NCBI RefSeq assembly: GCF_023746535.1
Contig: NZ_CP098747.1
Span: 1 to 64,000, forward strand
Source: Sneathiella marina
GTDB taxonomy: Bacteria > Pseudomonadota > Alphaproteobacteria > Sneathiellales > Sneathiellaceae
Length of the DNA: 64,000 bases
Direction: 5' to 3'
Position 1 is the stretch's first letter. Each line of letters begins with the position of its first letter. The position numbers were made by a program, and so were the translations under genes. The notes under the pieces were generated by a model. It saw only the letters and a program-made list of their open reading frames with translations. It searched no databases and was not told the DNA's origin. Positions 1 through 13,237 of this stretch are shown here, piece by piece.

Positions 1-1
1 G

Positions 2-1414
2 ATGAGCCACGATGACTCACAGGGCATCTCCGCTGCTAATCAGGATATTTGGGGCAAAGTCCGAGAAAGATTGAGAGCGGAATATGGGGAAACAACCTTT
101 AATTCCTGGCTCAAGAATATTGAATTGGAAAAAGTCACCAAAAGCCATGTCAATATGACGTTACCTACCCGGTTTCTGCGAGATTGGGTAATTAATAATT
201 ATGCGTTGCGGATCCGCCAGCTTTGGTCCTCAGAAGATGCGCAGATTCAATCGATTGATATCCATGTGAAATCCTCTGCGAAACAGCTGTCGCCGAGACG
301 TAAACCTGCAACCATTGGTCTGGGTGAAGCAAAATCGTCGTTCACCGCCGATAGCAATGGACAGGATAAACTCGAGCAGAATGCAGCGCTGACGGCGCAG
401 CTCGATCCTCGATTTACGTTCGATAATTTTGTTGTCGGAAAATCAAACGAACTGGCGCATGCTGCGGCCCGGCGGGTCTCTGATGCCAAAGACACGGTGC
501 CCTTCAATCCTCTATATCTGTATGGGGGTGTCGGGCTTGGCAAAACCCATTTGATGCATGCAATTGGCCATGCTATTGCCGCCAACAGCCCCGACAAAAA
601 GGTCATGTATCTTTCGGCGGAAAAATTCATGTACCGCTTTATCCGGGCTTTGCGGTTCAAAGATACAATGACTTTTAAGGATCAGTTCCGCTCGGTCGAT
701 GTTCTGATGATTGATGATGTTCAGTTTATTGCCGGAAAAGATTCCACACAGGAAGAGTTTTTCCATACCTTCAATGCGTTAGTCGATCAAAACCATCAAA
801 TTATTATATCAGGTGACCGTTCGCCGACAGACCTGGAAGGAATGGAGGAACGCATGCGATCCCGGCTTGGCTGGGGATTGGTTGCGGATATTCATCCAAC
901 TGATTACGAACTCCGGCTTGGCATCTTGCAATCGAAAGTGGAAAACGCGAAAATCTCCATTGAACCGAGAATTCTTGAATTTCTTGCTCATCGGATCACC
1001 TCCAATGTCCGCGAATTGGAAGGAGCGTTAAATCGCGTCCTTGCTTACTCTGATTTGGTGGGCAGAACTGTTACCCTTGAGAGCACTCAAGAAGTCTTAC
1101 GCGATTTACTACGGGCCAATGATCGGCGCATCACCATTGAGGAAATTCAGAAGCGAGTGGCAGAACATTTCAATATCCGGATGTCTGAGATGCACTCCGC
1201 CCGGCGGGCGAGAGCGGTTGCCAGGCCGCGACAGGTCGCCATGTATCTGGCCAAGCAGCTAACATCCCGTTCTTTGCCAGAAATCGGTCGCAAATTTGGC
1301 GGACGGGACCATACGACAGTGATGCATGCTGTTAGAAAGATTGACGAGCTTTGCGAAGGCGACCAATCTCTATCGGAGGATATCGAGCTTCTGAAACGAA
1401 TGCTTGAAGGGTAA
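2..1414 (+). CDS. dnaA: Chromosomal replication initiator DnaA
   Basis: DnaA is the AAA+ initiator that binds DnaA boxes at oriC, melts the origin and loads the DnaB helicase. The 470-residue protein shows the family layout: an N-terminal oligomerisation domain (about 1-90), a variable linker, the ATPase with Walker A GGVGLGKT at 175-182 and Walker B VLMIDD at 234-239, and a C-terminal DNA-binding domain. That last domain carries the DnaA signature around 407-447 (GRKFGGRDHTTVMHA). The ATG at base 2 gives a normal length, but the window opens here, so its ribosome binding site and a possible longer start cannot be seen. The putative oriC is not beside it but some 36 kb away, upstream of hemE. 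Confidence 0.97.
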   Translation: MSHDDSQGISAANQDIWGKVRERLRAEYGETTFNSWLKNIELEKVTKSHVNMTLPTRFLRDWVINNYALRIRQLWSSEDAQIQSIDIHVKSSAKQLSPRRKPATIGLGEAKSSFTADSNGQDKLEQNAALTAQLDPRFTFDNFVVGKSNELAHAAARRVSDAKDTVPFNPLYLYGGVGLGKTHLMHAIGHAIAANSPDKKVMYLSAEKFMYRFIRALRFKDTMTFKDQFRSVDVLMIDDVQFIAGKDSTQEEFFHTFNALVDQNHQIIISGDRSPTDLEGMEERMRSRLGWGLVADIHPTDYELRLGILQSKVENAKISIEPRILEFLAHRITSNVRELEGALNRVLAYSDLVGRTVTLESTQEVLRDLLRANDRRITIEEIQKRVAEHFNIRMSEMHSARRARAVARPRQVAMYLAKQLTSRSLPEIGRKFGGRDHTTVMHAVRKIDELCEGDQSLSEDIELLKRMLEG

Positions 1415-1415
1415 C

Positions 1416-2060
1416 ATGTCCGTTAAGTTGGTTATCTTTGACTGCGACGGAGTTCTCGTCGACAGCGAACCCATTGCCAACAATATTCTTTCAAAAAGCC
1501 TCACACGCTATGGCTTGCCTGTTGCGCCCGAAGAGTGCCTCAAGCTTTTTTTAGGCGGCACCATGAAAACAGTGGCAAAAACTGCCATGGAAAAAGGCGC
1601 TACTCTCCCGCCAGAATGGATTGCGGAAATCTATGGCGAAATATACTCTGCCCTTGAAGAGGGAGTGCCGATTATTGACGGAATTATGGATGTTCTGGAC
1701 CATCTTGATAATGCGGGTATCCCGTATTGTGTTGCCTCAAATGGTAGCATCGAGAAAATGAAAATTACCCTTGGTCATACTGGCCTTCTATCCCGGTTTT
1801 ACGGACGATTGTTTTCTGCTCATGAAATTGGAATAGCAAAACCAGATCCCGGGCTGTTTTTATTTGCAGCGAAGCAAATGGGGGCGGCACCTTCGAACAC
1901 GGTCGTAATAGAAGATAGCGAGAACGGCGTAATGGCAGCCCAGCGAGCTCATATGAGATGCTATGGCTATTCGCCGCACGATGAGGGTGCACATCTAGCG
2001 GACAAGGACGCAGTTGTCTTTAAAAAGATGTCAATGTTGTCTCATATACTTGAAATTTAG
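1416..2060 (+). CDS. HAD-superfamily phosphatase, beta-phosphoglucomutase-like
   Basis: A 214-residue HAD subfamily IA hydrolase. Motif I is DCDGVLVDSE with catalytic Asp9 and Asp11, motif II contains Ser108 (VASNG), motif III is Lys142 (IAKPDP), and motif IV is EDSENG with acidic residues 166-167. Such enzymes dephosphorylate small sugar phosphates or phosphoglycolate; the substrate cannot be read from sequence. A TTG at 1404 would give a longer form, but the ATG at 1416 follows GAAGG in the last codons of dnaA and starts directly at the domain. It begins one base after the dnaA stop, so it is probably cotranscribed with dnaA. Confidence 0.85.
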   Translation: MSVKLVIFDCDGVLVDSEPIANNILSKSLTRYGLPVAPEECLKLFLGGTMKTVAKTAMEKGATLPPEWIAEIYGEIYSALEEGVPIIDGIMDVLDHLDNAGIPYCVASNGSIEKMKITLGHTGLLSRFYGRLFSAHEIGIAKPDPGLFLFAAKQMGAAPSNTVVIEDSENGVMAAQRAHMRCYGYSPHDEGAHLADKDAVVFKKMSMLSHILEI

Positions 2061-2113
2061 ACCGCTTGCTTTGACGAGAGCCAGTAGCATGGTCCAGTCA
2101 TTTGATTATTGAG

Positions 2114-3451
2114 TTATCTTTGGACCGAAAAAACCTCCCATTTGTCGGGAACACCTTTTAATACCTGTAGGCCTTTGCTAATAAACGTAAAACTTCTATT
2201 TCCCGTCATCAAATCGTTGACGGTTCGGGAAACAAGAACCTCATTACTTTTAGCAATGCTTTCAATTCGTGCGGCAATATGAACTCCCGTTCCGACGATA
2301 TCATCACCACGCCGTTCGATTTCACCGGTATGAATGCCAATACGTACCGGTAACCCCATTTCCCGCAACCGCTCACTAACTTGCAACGCACATTCAACGG
2401 CTTTACTCGGGCGTTCAAACGTCGCGACTATACCGTCCCCGGTTGAAGAGACGAAATTGCCTTCATATAACAAAACCTGTTCTTTACAAACATTGTCATG
2501 ACGGTCAAGAGTATCTCGCCAGACGTCATCCCCCTGCTGATTGAGTTTCTCGGTTGATCCAACGATATCCGTAAATAAGACCGTCGCCAGCATTCGGTTT
2601 TCCGCTTTGCCGTTTGCCTGAATCCCTGTTAAAAATTTACGGGTTTCAGAAATTGTCTGTTCTATGTCTCCGACCCAGAAAAGATGCCCGCCGTTACCTA
2701 CCTCAACGAAGAGACTGTCGGGCAGCAATTCCGCCAGCTGTCGGCCTGCTGCCATCGGAACCTGATTGTCATCCTGCCGATGCAGAACAAGCGTCGGGAC
2801 ACGGACGGCGGCCAGAATATCCAAAACGTCAATCTTGAAATTTACTTCGAAATACCGCGCCATTGCTGTCGGCGGACTGCCGTAACGTTCAATGCGGCCA
2901 TACATTTGCTGCATCGCCTTATCTTCTGCCAATTCCGGTGCCAAGACTTTTAGGGCCACACCACCGCTACCCCAATCTTCGAGCCATTTCCACAGATTAT
3001 TCCGCCGGATTTCGAGGTCAAACATTGAAGGGTATTTTTCTGATTTACAGGCCTTGCCATAAGACCCGAAAGTCACAATGTGGCTTACTCGAGATGGATG
3101 TGTCGCCGCAAGGACAAACGCCATTGGACCTCCTTCTGAATGTCCAAATACTGCGGCCCTTTTGCTGCCGCATGCATTTAAAACAGCCAGCATATCGTCT
3201 GCCCGTTCTTCAAGAGATGGAACGCCCTCAATGGCATCGGACAATCCCTGACCCCTTTTATCGAAGGTAATGACACGTGCAAATCCAGACAGGTGCCGCA
3301 GAAATCGGGTAAACCCGGGAAAATCATGAAGCATTTCTACGTGAGAAATCAGGCCATGTGCGATGATGATATCGATATCTCCATCCCCCATAACTTGATA
3401 GGCAATAGAAAGGCCGTGACTGACTGTATATTGGGTTTGAGAACGCTCCAT
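2114..3451 (-). CDS. Alpha/beta-hydrolase fused to class III adenylate/guanylate cyclase
   Basis: A 445-residue two-domain protein. Residues 1 to about 265 are an alpha/beta hydrolase with oxyanion region AHGL, nucleophile elbow GHSEGG (Ser105), a later Asp and the His of GGHLFW. Residues from about 280 to the end are a class III nucleotide cyclase domain with the metal-binding FTDIVGST segment, STGDG, and the conserved IGIHTGE and GVHIAARIE stretches. It may make cAMP or cGMP in response to a small-molecule ligand or substrate bound by the hydrolase domain; that link is inference. It is antisense to, and separates, dnaA/HAD and dnaN. No membrane segment is seen, so it should be cytoplasmic. 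Confidence 0.88.
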   Translation of the reverse strand: MERSQTQYTVSHGLSIAYQVMGDGDIDIIIAHGLISHVEMLHDFPGFTRFLRHLSGFARVITFDKRGQGLSDAIEGVPSLEERADDMLAVLNACGSKRAAVFGHSEGGPMAFVLAATHPSRVSHIVTFGSYGKACKSEKYPSMFDLEIRRNNLWKWLEDWGSGGVALKVLAPELAEDKAMQQMYGRIERYGSPPTAMARYFEVNFKIDVLDILAAVRVPTLVLHRQDDNQVPMAAGRQLAELLPDSLFVEVGNGGHLFWVGDIEQTISETRKFLTGIQANGKAENRMLATVLFTDIVGSTEKLNQQGDDVWRDTLDRHDNVCKEQVLLYEGNFVSSTGDGIVATFERPSKAVECALQVSERLREMGLPVRIGIHTGEIERRGDDIVGTGVHIAARIESIAKSNEVLVSRTVNDLMTGNRSFTFISKGLQVLKGVPDKWEVFSVQR

Positions 3452-3583
3452 TTGCAGGGACTATACCGGTTTTTTTGCACCGTTGACAAAAAAACACGCG
3501 CCTGGACAGAAAACATCCTGTAACGCATTGTTTTGTAACATAAATATATATCCTCCCGAAGCATTATATATGCCTCTAAAAAC

Positions 3584-3613
3584 TTGGCATACTCACCCTC
3601 TTTCTGCTATACT
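3584..3613 (+). promoter_or_regulatory. Possible sigma70-type promoter of dnaN, within the 341-bp cyclase-dnaN gap
   Basis: The gene-free stretch 3452-3792 is AT-rich. TTGGCA at 3584-3589 and TATACT at 3608-3613 are separated by 18 bases, a good match to a vegetative promoter, about 180 bases before the dnaN ATG. I see no perfect DnaA box in the gap. Spacing to dnaN implies a long leader; another start nearer the gene is possible. Confidence 0.45.
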
Positions 3614-3792
3614 ACATTGGATGATTTCGGAACATGTTGTTTGCGCCATAAATTCTGATTCAGGTTTACGAATCAAATTGTTAAGGCATCAGCAATAATT
3701 TCTAAAATCAAAGTAAGATATTATTGTCATTGGCCGCTATCCGCCTCGATAGGGGTCATTTTTAAGTTTTGCCTTTAAGCCTAGTTGAGCCC

Positions 3793-4911
3793 ATGAAACT
3801 GACCATAGAACGTAGCGCTTTGCTCACATCCTTGAACCATGTGCAAAGTGTCGTAGAACGCCGAAATACGATCCCCATCCTCTCTAATATTCTGCTAAAT
3901 GCACGAGATGGCTATCTGGGGTTGACGGCCACTGATTTGGACATCGCGATCAATGATAAGGTGGCTGCTGACATAACGACCGAAGGGTCGATAACCGCGC
4001 CGGCCCATCTTTTGTTTGAAATTATCCGAAAGCTGCCGGAAGGTAGCCAGGTGGAGCTGGATTATAAAAGCGAAGATGGACGAATTGCAGTACGCTGTGG
4101 GCATTCTCAGTTTGCTTTACCCTGTTTGCCGCACGATGATTTCCCCGTTATGGAAACGGGGGAACTGCCACATAATTTCACCTTGTCAGCGAGCGTCCTC
4201 AAGCGCCTTATTGATAAAACTCGGTTCGCTATTTCAACAGAAGAAACGCGTTATTACCTGAATGGTATTTATTTGCATGCGGCGGACGCTGGCGGTGTGC
4301 CTGTCCTTCGGGCGGTCGCTACCGATGGTCACCGGCTGGCTCGGGTTGAAACGCCTATTCCGGCGGATGCGCAAGGCATGCCCGGCATAATTATCCCGCG
4401 CAAGGCCGTGGTTGAAATTCAGAAATTGATCGACAACATGGATGGCGATGTAGCGATGTCGCTTTCTGACACAAAAATTTGCTTTTCTTTTGCAGACTCT
4501 TTGCTCACGACCAAACTCATTGACGGGACATTTCCGGATTATGAGCGGGTTATTCCTGCTGGTAATGACAAGGTACTCGAACTGGATGGTAAATCCTTTG
4601 CACAGGCTGTTGATCGTGTATCTACGGTCTCAACGGAAAAGACCCGGGCAATCAAATTAACGTTGAGCGATGACCGAATTACGTTGTCTGCGACAGGACC
4701 GGATGCAGGAAGCGCAACTGAGGAAATCACAGCAACATATACCTCTGGAGAAATGGAAATCGGGTTCAACGCGAAATATCTTTTGGATATTACCGGACAA
4801 ATTGAAGGAGATAATGCGCATTTCGTTCTTGCGGATGCAGGATCCCCGACAATCGTTAAGGATAGTGCCGATGACGGTGCGCTTTATGTTCTCATGCCAA
4901 TGCGCGTTTGA
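3793..4911 (+). CDS. dnaN: DNA polymerase III sliding clamp (beta subunit)
   Basis: The 372-residue beta clamp forms a dimeric ring that tethers DNA polymerase III and other repair and replication proteins to DNA. The sequence opens MKLTIERSALL and ends LYVLMPMRV, both typical of family ends, and three DnaN folds of roughly 120 residues fill the length. The in-frame TTG at 3769 is rejected because the ATG at 3793 matches the conserved N-terminus. It heads a compact dnaN-recF-gyrB run, with 32 bases to recF. Confidence 0.97.
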   Translation: MKLTIERSALLTSLNHVQSVVERRNTIPILSNILLNARDGYLGLTATDLDIAINDKVAADITTEGSITAPAHLLFEIIRKLPEGSQVELDYKSEDGRIAVRCGHSQFALPCLPHDDFPVMETGELPHNFTLSASVLKRLIDKTRFAISTEETRYYLNGIYLHAADAGGVPVLRAVATDGHRLARVETPIPADAQGMPGIIIPRKAVVEIQKLIDNMDGDVAMSLSDTKICFSFADSLLTTKLIDGTFPDYERVIPAGNDKVLELDGKSFAQAVDRVSTVSTEKTRAIKLTLSDDRITLSATGPDAGSATEEITATYTSGEMEIGFNAKYLLDITGQIEGDNAHFVLADAGSPTIVKDSADDGALYVLMPMRV

Positions 4912-4943
4912 TGCAAAGGGTGACTGCTTAACCGGAGTATTAC

Positions 4944-8557
<3,614 letters not shown>

Positions 8558-8661
8558 AGTTATACATCGAGCGCGGTAAAATCTCATTTTTGCCGCAAAT
8601 GAGGTGGATACTCGGGCGCGAAGACAATTTTTCAGTAGTTAGGACTTGAGTAAAACAACTC

Positions 8662-10767
8662 ATGAAAAAAGCCTCTAAAAGATCAGCCGGTAAACCTACC
8701 CTGACAGTGTCCGGACGCTCGACATATCCGCAGCGCGGCAGAAAGAAAAGCACCAAGAGGGCGACAGCGCGCAATAAGCCGGTTGCCCGGAAAAAGGCTG
8801 CGACTCCCAAACGCAAGCGCACTGCACCGCCGCCCTCTCGCGGTTGGGCCGGACCCATTCTGAATTGGGGCGGCACCTTTGTCGTATGGGGAATTCTGAT
8901 CCTTGGCGTGTTTCTGGGGTATTTTGCTTACACACTTCCGGATATATCGGGAATTGGTGTTATCGAAAAACGTCCGTCAATGGTTCTGCAAACAAAGGGC
9001 GGTGACCGGTTCACTACATATGGCGACTTGTATGGAGATATGTTGCCGATCGAAGAAATTCCCAGTTCCATGAAAGAGGCGGTTCTGGCAACGGAAGACA
9101 GTCATTTTTATGATCATTTTGGCATTAACCCTGTAAGTCTTACCCGGGCGGCATGGCGTAATTATCAAGCCGGGAAAGTGGTTCAGGGCGGTAGCACAAT
9201 AACGCAACAACTGGCAAAAAACCTGTTTCTTACGCCGGAACGCACCATGGGACGCAAAATCCGTGAGCTGCTTCTCGCTTTTTGGCTGGAAACGGATTAC
9301 ACCAAAGATGAAATCCTCGCCCTCTATCTAAACCGAATGTATTTCGGCTCCGGTACCTACGGTATTGATGCGGCGTCCCGAAAATACTTCTCGAAACCGG
9401 CCACTCAGTTGACGACAGCAGAATCCGCCATGCTTGCGGGGCTACTGAAAGCACCAACCTATTATGCGCCGACGCTAAGTCTTGAGCGTGCGCAAAATCG
9501 CGCGAGCGTCGTGGTCGGGCGCATGGTAGATGAGGACTATCTTAGCGAAAGCCAGGCGTTGGCCATTCTGGCCAAACCTGCGACATTAAAAAACGTATCC
9601 CGTGATTTTCGTAATGTCCGGTATTTTGCGGATTGGGCTGTCAGCGAGGTTCAATCCTACATTGGTCGGACTGACAAGGACCTGATCGTCACCACAACGC
9701 TGGATTTACAAATGCAGCGAGATGCGGAAATGGCACTCGAAACTCGTTTGAAGGCGGATAGTAAGCTAAAACATGTGGAGCAGGGTGCTTTCGTTGCGAT
9801 GCACCCCAACGGCGCAGTTAAGGCAATGGTTGGGGGCCGAAGCTATTCGAAATCCGTCTTTAACCGGGCAACAATCGCCCGCCGCCAACCCGGGTCCGTG
9901 TTCAAGACCATTGTCTATCTTGCCGGCTTTGAAAACGGTTTGTCACCAGATGACACTTTTACAGATGGGCCCATCGATATTGACGGCTGGAAACCCAATA
10001 ATTACACAAAAAAATATAATGGTGATATGAGCCTGCGCGAGGCTTACGCACGATCCATTAATACTGTGGCCATCAAGGTTACAGAAAGCGTCGGTCGGGA
10101 TAAAGTAGCGGATATGGCATCTAATCTCGGATTATCGGGTAATTTCCCGCTGCATCCTTCCATTTCCCTCGGAACAAATGAAGTTTCCTTGCTGGAAATG
10201 ACTACGGCACATGCCATCATCGCGAATGGCGGTACTCGGGTTTTGCCCTATGCCGTGCTTGAGATCAGGGAAAAAGGTGGGGATGTGCTCTATACCCGCC
10301 AGAGCTCTGGTCAGGGCCGCGTCATCAGCGCACGAACCATTAACAAAATGCAAGACGTGATGACCGCTGCCATAAAATGGGGTACCGGTAAGGCGGCCAA
10401 CCCAGGATTTGCGGCCGCCGGTAAAACCGGAACGACGCAAGACTATCGTGATGCCTGGTTTATCGGATTTACACCGGATTTGGTTGCCGGTGTATGGTTT
10501 GGCAACGATGACGGGTCAACAACCCAGCGGGTCAATGGCAGCAACCTGCCGGCTGTCGCCTGGAAGGATTTTATCCAGCATAGCAATACATCCCAGGCCA
10601 TCGCTTTTGCCAAGGTTGAAGAAGAGCCTGATACTTCCAGCTTGTGGCAAAAAATTGTCAGTTCTTTCAGCAAGAAATCCAGTTCCGATGACAGCAATGG
10701 AACCCGCACGACAGCCAATCGAATTAATACGAGTGATTACCCGGATCAACGAACGGACAGGCCCTAA
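8662..10767 (+). CDS. Class A penicillin-binding protein (PBP1A/1C family)
   Basis: A bifunctional peptidoglycan synthase of 701 residues. A very basic Lys/Arg-rich cytoplasmic tail (about 1-65) precedes one membrane segment near 72-92. The glycosyltransferase-51 domain follows, with EDSHFYDHFG near 144 and GGSTITQQLAKN near 178. The transpeptidase has the SxxK motif in QPGSVFK (Ser near 412), SIN near 465 and KTGTT near 588. It acts in the periplasm, polymerising lipid II and cross-linking stems. It is close to the usual length of PBP1A but lacks obvious OB-fold insertions, so the PBP1A/1B/1C choice is left open. Its stop overlaps the convergent MFS gene. Confidence 0.93.
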   Translation: MKKASKRSAGKPTLTVSGRSTYPQRGRKKSTKRATARNKPVARKKAATPKRKRTAPPPSRGWAGPILNWGGTFVVWGILILGVFLGYFAYTLPDISGIGVIEKRPSMVLQTKGGDRFTTYGDLYGDMLPIEEIPSSMKEAVLATEDSHFYDHFGINPVSLTRAAWRNYQAGKVVQGGSTITQQLAKNLFLTPERTMGRKIRELLLAFWLETDYTKDEILALYLNRMYFGSGTYGIDAASRKYFSKPATQLTTAESAMLAGLLKAPTYYAPTLSLERAQNRASVVVGRMVDEDYLSESQALAILAKPATLKNVSRDFRNVRYFADWAVSEVQSYIGRTDKDLIVTTTLDLQMQRDAEMALETRLKADSKLKHVEQGAFVAMHPNGAVKAMVGGRSYSKSVFNRATIARRQPGSVFKTIVYLAGFENGLSPDDTFTDGPIDIDGWKPNNYTKKYNGDMSLREAYARSINTVAIKVTESVGRDKVADMASNLGLSGNFPLHPSISLGTNEVSLLEMTTAHAIIANGGTRVLPYAVLEIREKGGDVLYTRQSSGQGRVISARTINKMQDVMTAAIKWGTGKAANPGFAAAGKTGTTQDYRDAWFIGFTPDLVAGVWFGNDDGSTTQRVNGSNLPAVAWKDFIQHSNTSQAIAFAKVEEEPDTSSLWQKIVSSFSKKSSSDDSNGTRTTANRINTSDYPDQRTDRP

Positions 10768-11963
10768 TTCCGTTGTTTCTGGCGGCCGACAACCGCCACT
10801 TGAAAAACAATAAATGACAGAATACCCATTAGCGCAATAGCGGAAACCATGGCCAGTTGTGTCCCGTCATACAGCAAGGCGATTACATAGCCTAACACTG
10901 CTGCAAACCCCATCATAAGAAACCCCATAAGTGCGGCGGCCAACCCAGCTTTTTCTGGAAATGGCGCCATGGCACCAGCTTGTGATTGCGGTAAAACCAG
11001 GCCGAGGCCAACAGAATACACAACCATCGGCCCCATCACTGCTGATACATGGTTAAATCCAAAAAGTACCGCCGCCAGCATCAAACAACTTCCGACCGCT
11101 GAGATTCTGGTCCCGATTTTTAACGAATGAATCAAGCCATGCCGCGCCGTTAAGGCCGGTCCAACCAATGTCCCGGCCATAAAGCCAAGCACGCCCATTC
11201 CGAAATAATATCCGAAATGATCAGCTGCGACGCCAAACACCTCAATTAGAACAAGTGGCGACCCGGAAATGAAGGCAAACAAGCCGCCAAAACAGAGGCC
11301 GCCTGAAACGGCAAATCCCATAAATTCCGGGTCTCTCGCCAGGCTTCGATAGTTTCGGTAGATATGTTCCGGGCGTAGCGCATTTTTATCCTTTGCCAAA
11401 TGAGACTCATCAACCAGAAATATCACCGCAAGCGCGACAAGAAGCGCGGCGCAGCCCATAAAGACAAAAACAGATTGCCATCCGTAGAAGGCTGCCAGAT
11501 ATCCTCCCAGAACCGGTGCAATTGCCGGCGCAAACCCCATTATCGTTCCCATGCGCGACAACTGTTTTGCGGCCATCTCCCGTTGATATAAGTCCCGCAC
11601 CATGGCCCTGGGCACGACAATTGCCGCACACACACCAAAAGCTTGGATGAAACGGTACAGGATTAGATCTTCGATATTTTGCGCAAACAGGCATGCGAAG
11701 CTGGCAATGACAAAAGCAAAGAGCCCTGATATCAGGATTGGTTTTCGCCCATACCGGTCTGTCAGGGGCCCGTAAATCAACTGGCACCCGGCAATGGTAA
11801 AGGTAAAAATACTTAACGTCAGCTGCACCTCAGAAACACTTGCGCCAAACACATCCGCCAACATCGGAAAGGTCGGCAAATACATATCAGTCGCCAAGGG
11901 CCCAATTGCAACGGCGGTTGACAGGAATATTGTAAAAGATATGGATTTCGGCGACAGACGCAT
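10764..11963 (-). CDS. Bcr/CflA-type MFS multidrug exporter
   Basis: An inner-membrane major facilitator of 399 residues with twelve hydrophobic segments. The N-terminus has the Bcr/CflA hallmark TDMYLPTFP, and the loop between helices 2 and 3 carries GPLTDRYGRKP, the MFS motif A. Homologues use the proton gradient to export drugs or small metabolites; substrates are not predictable here. It runs convergent to the PBP gene, the two stop codons overlapping. Confidence 0.88.
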   Translation of the reverse strand: MRLSPKSISFTIFLSTAVAIGPLATDMYLPTFPMLADVFGASVSEVQLTLSIFTFTIAGCQLIYGPLTDRYGRKPILISGLFAFVIASFACLFAQNIEDLILYRFIQAFGVCAAIVVPRAMVRDLYQREMAAKQLSRMGTIMGFAPAIAPVLGGYLAAFYGWQSVFVFMGCAALLVALAVIFLVDESHLAKDKNALRPEHIYRNYRSLARDPEFMGFAVSGGLCFGGLFAFISGSPLVLIEVFGVAADHFGYYFGMGVLGFMAGTLVGPALTARHGLIHSLKIGTRISAVGSCLMLAAVLFGFNHVSAVMGPMVVYSVGLGLVLPQSQAGAMAPFPEKAGLAAALMGFLMMGFAAVLGYVIALLYDGTQLAMVSAIALMGILSFIVFQVAVVGRQKQRN

Positions 11964-12010
11964 TCGTTCACTACTCTAAATTAAAGCGATTTCAAATGTT
12001 GCTTTGAAAC

Positions 12011-12757
12011 CTAGGGCCCATAGCGATGGACATCTGACCCATGTTGTATAAGCCATTTTTTTGCGGATTTTACATCTGAACTAAGGTCGTTTACCACGCC
12101 CCAGAATTGCGCGGAGTGATTCATATGGCGCAAATGGGCAACCTCATGGGCGACAACATAGTCCAAAACGAACTCCGGCATCAGAAATAATCGCCAGGAA
12201 AAATTTAGCCTGCCAGTTGATGAACAACTCCCCCATCTGGTTTTCTGGTCACGAAGCGTAATTCCCGTATGGGTGACATCGAGCTGTTTTGTATAGTCAA
12301 GAGCCCGCGGGGCTATTTCACTTTTGGCCGCTTTTTTTATCCAGTCCCTGATCCGGCGCGGGACATGTTCAATGTGACCCGTTACGAAGATCTTCCGATC
12401 CTCCGGCCAGACAAGTCCGCGTTCTTGCGGAGCATGTATTATGGTATGGGGCGTTCCAAGGAGAGGGATTATCGAGCCCGGCAAAAACGGTATTTTTTCA
12501 GGCACCTTCTCTATTTTTTTGATAACCCAGTGAAGTTCTCGTTTCAAGAAAGAAAGGCCCTCCCTTATGGAAGCGCGGGGCGGCAAAATCAACACAACGC
12601 CGGCATGCCGGTCAATACGCAATTTGAGGCGGGAGGCACGAGGGCTGCGTTTTATTTCAACGGGGACCTGCCGCTGTTCCAGTTGTAAATAAGGGTGGGG
12701 TCCGTCGATATATTCCGGGAAAAATTTGGAACCGCTTGTGCTGCGAAAATTAAACAC
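12011..12757 (-). CDS. YgjP-like (DUF45) metal-dependent hydrolase
   Basis: A 248-residue member of the YgjP/SprT-like zinc metallopeptidase group. The zinc motif HEVAHLRHMNH is near residue 200, with the family signature RWGSCSSTGRLNFSWRL upstream of it. The biological substrate of this family is not established. It is followed, in the opposite order of transcription, by the YcgN-like gene only 9 bases away, which suggests cotranscription with that gene and possibly phaZ. Confidence 0.82.
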   Translation of the reverse strand: MFNFRSTSGSKFFPEYIDGPHPYLQLEQRQVPVEIKRSPRASRLKLRIDRHAGVVLILPPRASIREGLSFLKRELHWVIKKIEKVPEKIPFLPGSIIPLLGTPHTIIHAPQERGLVWPEDRKIFVTGHIEHVPRRIRDWIKKAAKSEIAPRALDYTKQLDVTHTGITLRDQKTRWGSCSSTGRLNFSWRLFLMPEFVLDYVVAHEVAHLRHMNHSAQFWGVVNDLSSDVKSAKKWLIQHGSDVHRYGP

Positions 12758-12766
12758 AGCAACCTC

Positions 12767-13183
12767 TCACGTTATATCTTCTTCTGGCCAGTCAACAATA
12801 TGATCCTCAAGGTCTTGCGCCTTTCGTTCGGAGACCGCGCGGCCGCGCACCGAGATTCCGGCCTCATGCACGGTATTGGGATCATTGGACACAAGCGGAT
12901 GCCACCAGGCAAGGGGCTTACCTTCAGAAAGAAGACGATACGCGCAGGTTTTAGGCATCCACCTCAATGTCGGTACAATCTCCGGTGTCATGGTAATGCA
13001 GTCGGGCACAAGAACAGAACGTTCAGGGTAACGCGTACATTGACATGTTCCCATATCCAGAAGGCGGCAGGCGACATCCGTATAGGCAAGTTCGAGTGTA
13101 TCTTCGTCCTCCAGTTTCAGCAGGCAGCACTTGGCGCAACCGTCACACAAGGATTCCCACTGCGCTTTGGACATATCTTCCAA
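12767..13183 (-). CDS. YcgN/UPF0260 cysteine-cluster protein
   Basis: A 138-residue protein of the YcgN family. It has the N-terminal CDGCAKCC cluster and further cysteines in [11 protein letters not shown] and in the KTCAYRL segment, with the family block LPWWHPLV-like (here LAWWHPLVS). The cysteines suggest metal or Fe-S binding, but no function is established. ATGs at 13183 and 13174 are both possible starts; neither changes the domain. It lies 54 bases downstream of phaZ on the same strand. Confidence 0.85.
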   Translation of the reverse strand: MEDMSKAQWESLCDGCAKCCLLKLEDEDTLELAYTDVACRLLDMGTCQCTRYPERSVLVPDCITMTPEIVPTLRWMPKTCAYRLLSEGKPLAWWHPLVSNDPNTVHEAGISVRGRAVSERKAQDLEDHIVDWPEEDIT

Positions 13184-13237
13184 TGCAACCGTTTCCCAAA
13201 ACGGTGCGTCTATGGTCGTCGTCTTCTTTGTCAGTCG

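Noticed and set aside
1416-2060. HAD phosphatase as GmhB, to complete the heptose pathway
   Set aside because: Its motifs are of the beta-phosphoglucomutase type, not the HisB/GmhB type, and it is 19 kb away beside dnaA.
8558-8661. Possible hairpin (CTCATTT / AAATGAG) after gyrB as a terminator
   Set aside because: The stem has no following T run, so it does not meet a rho-independent terminator.
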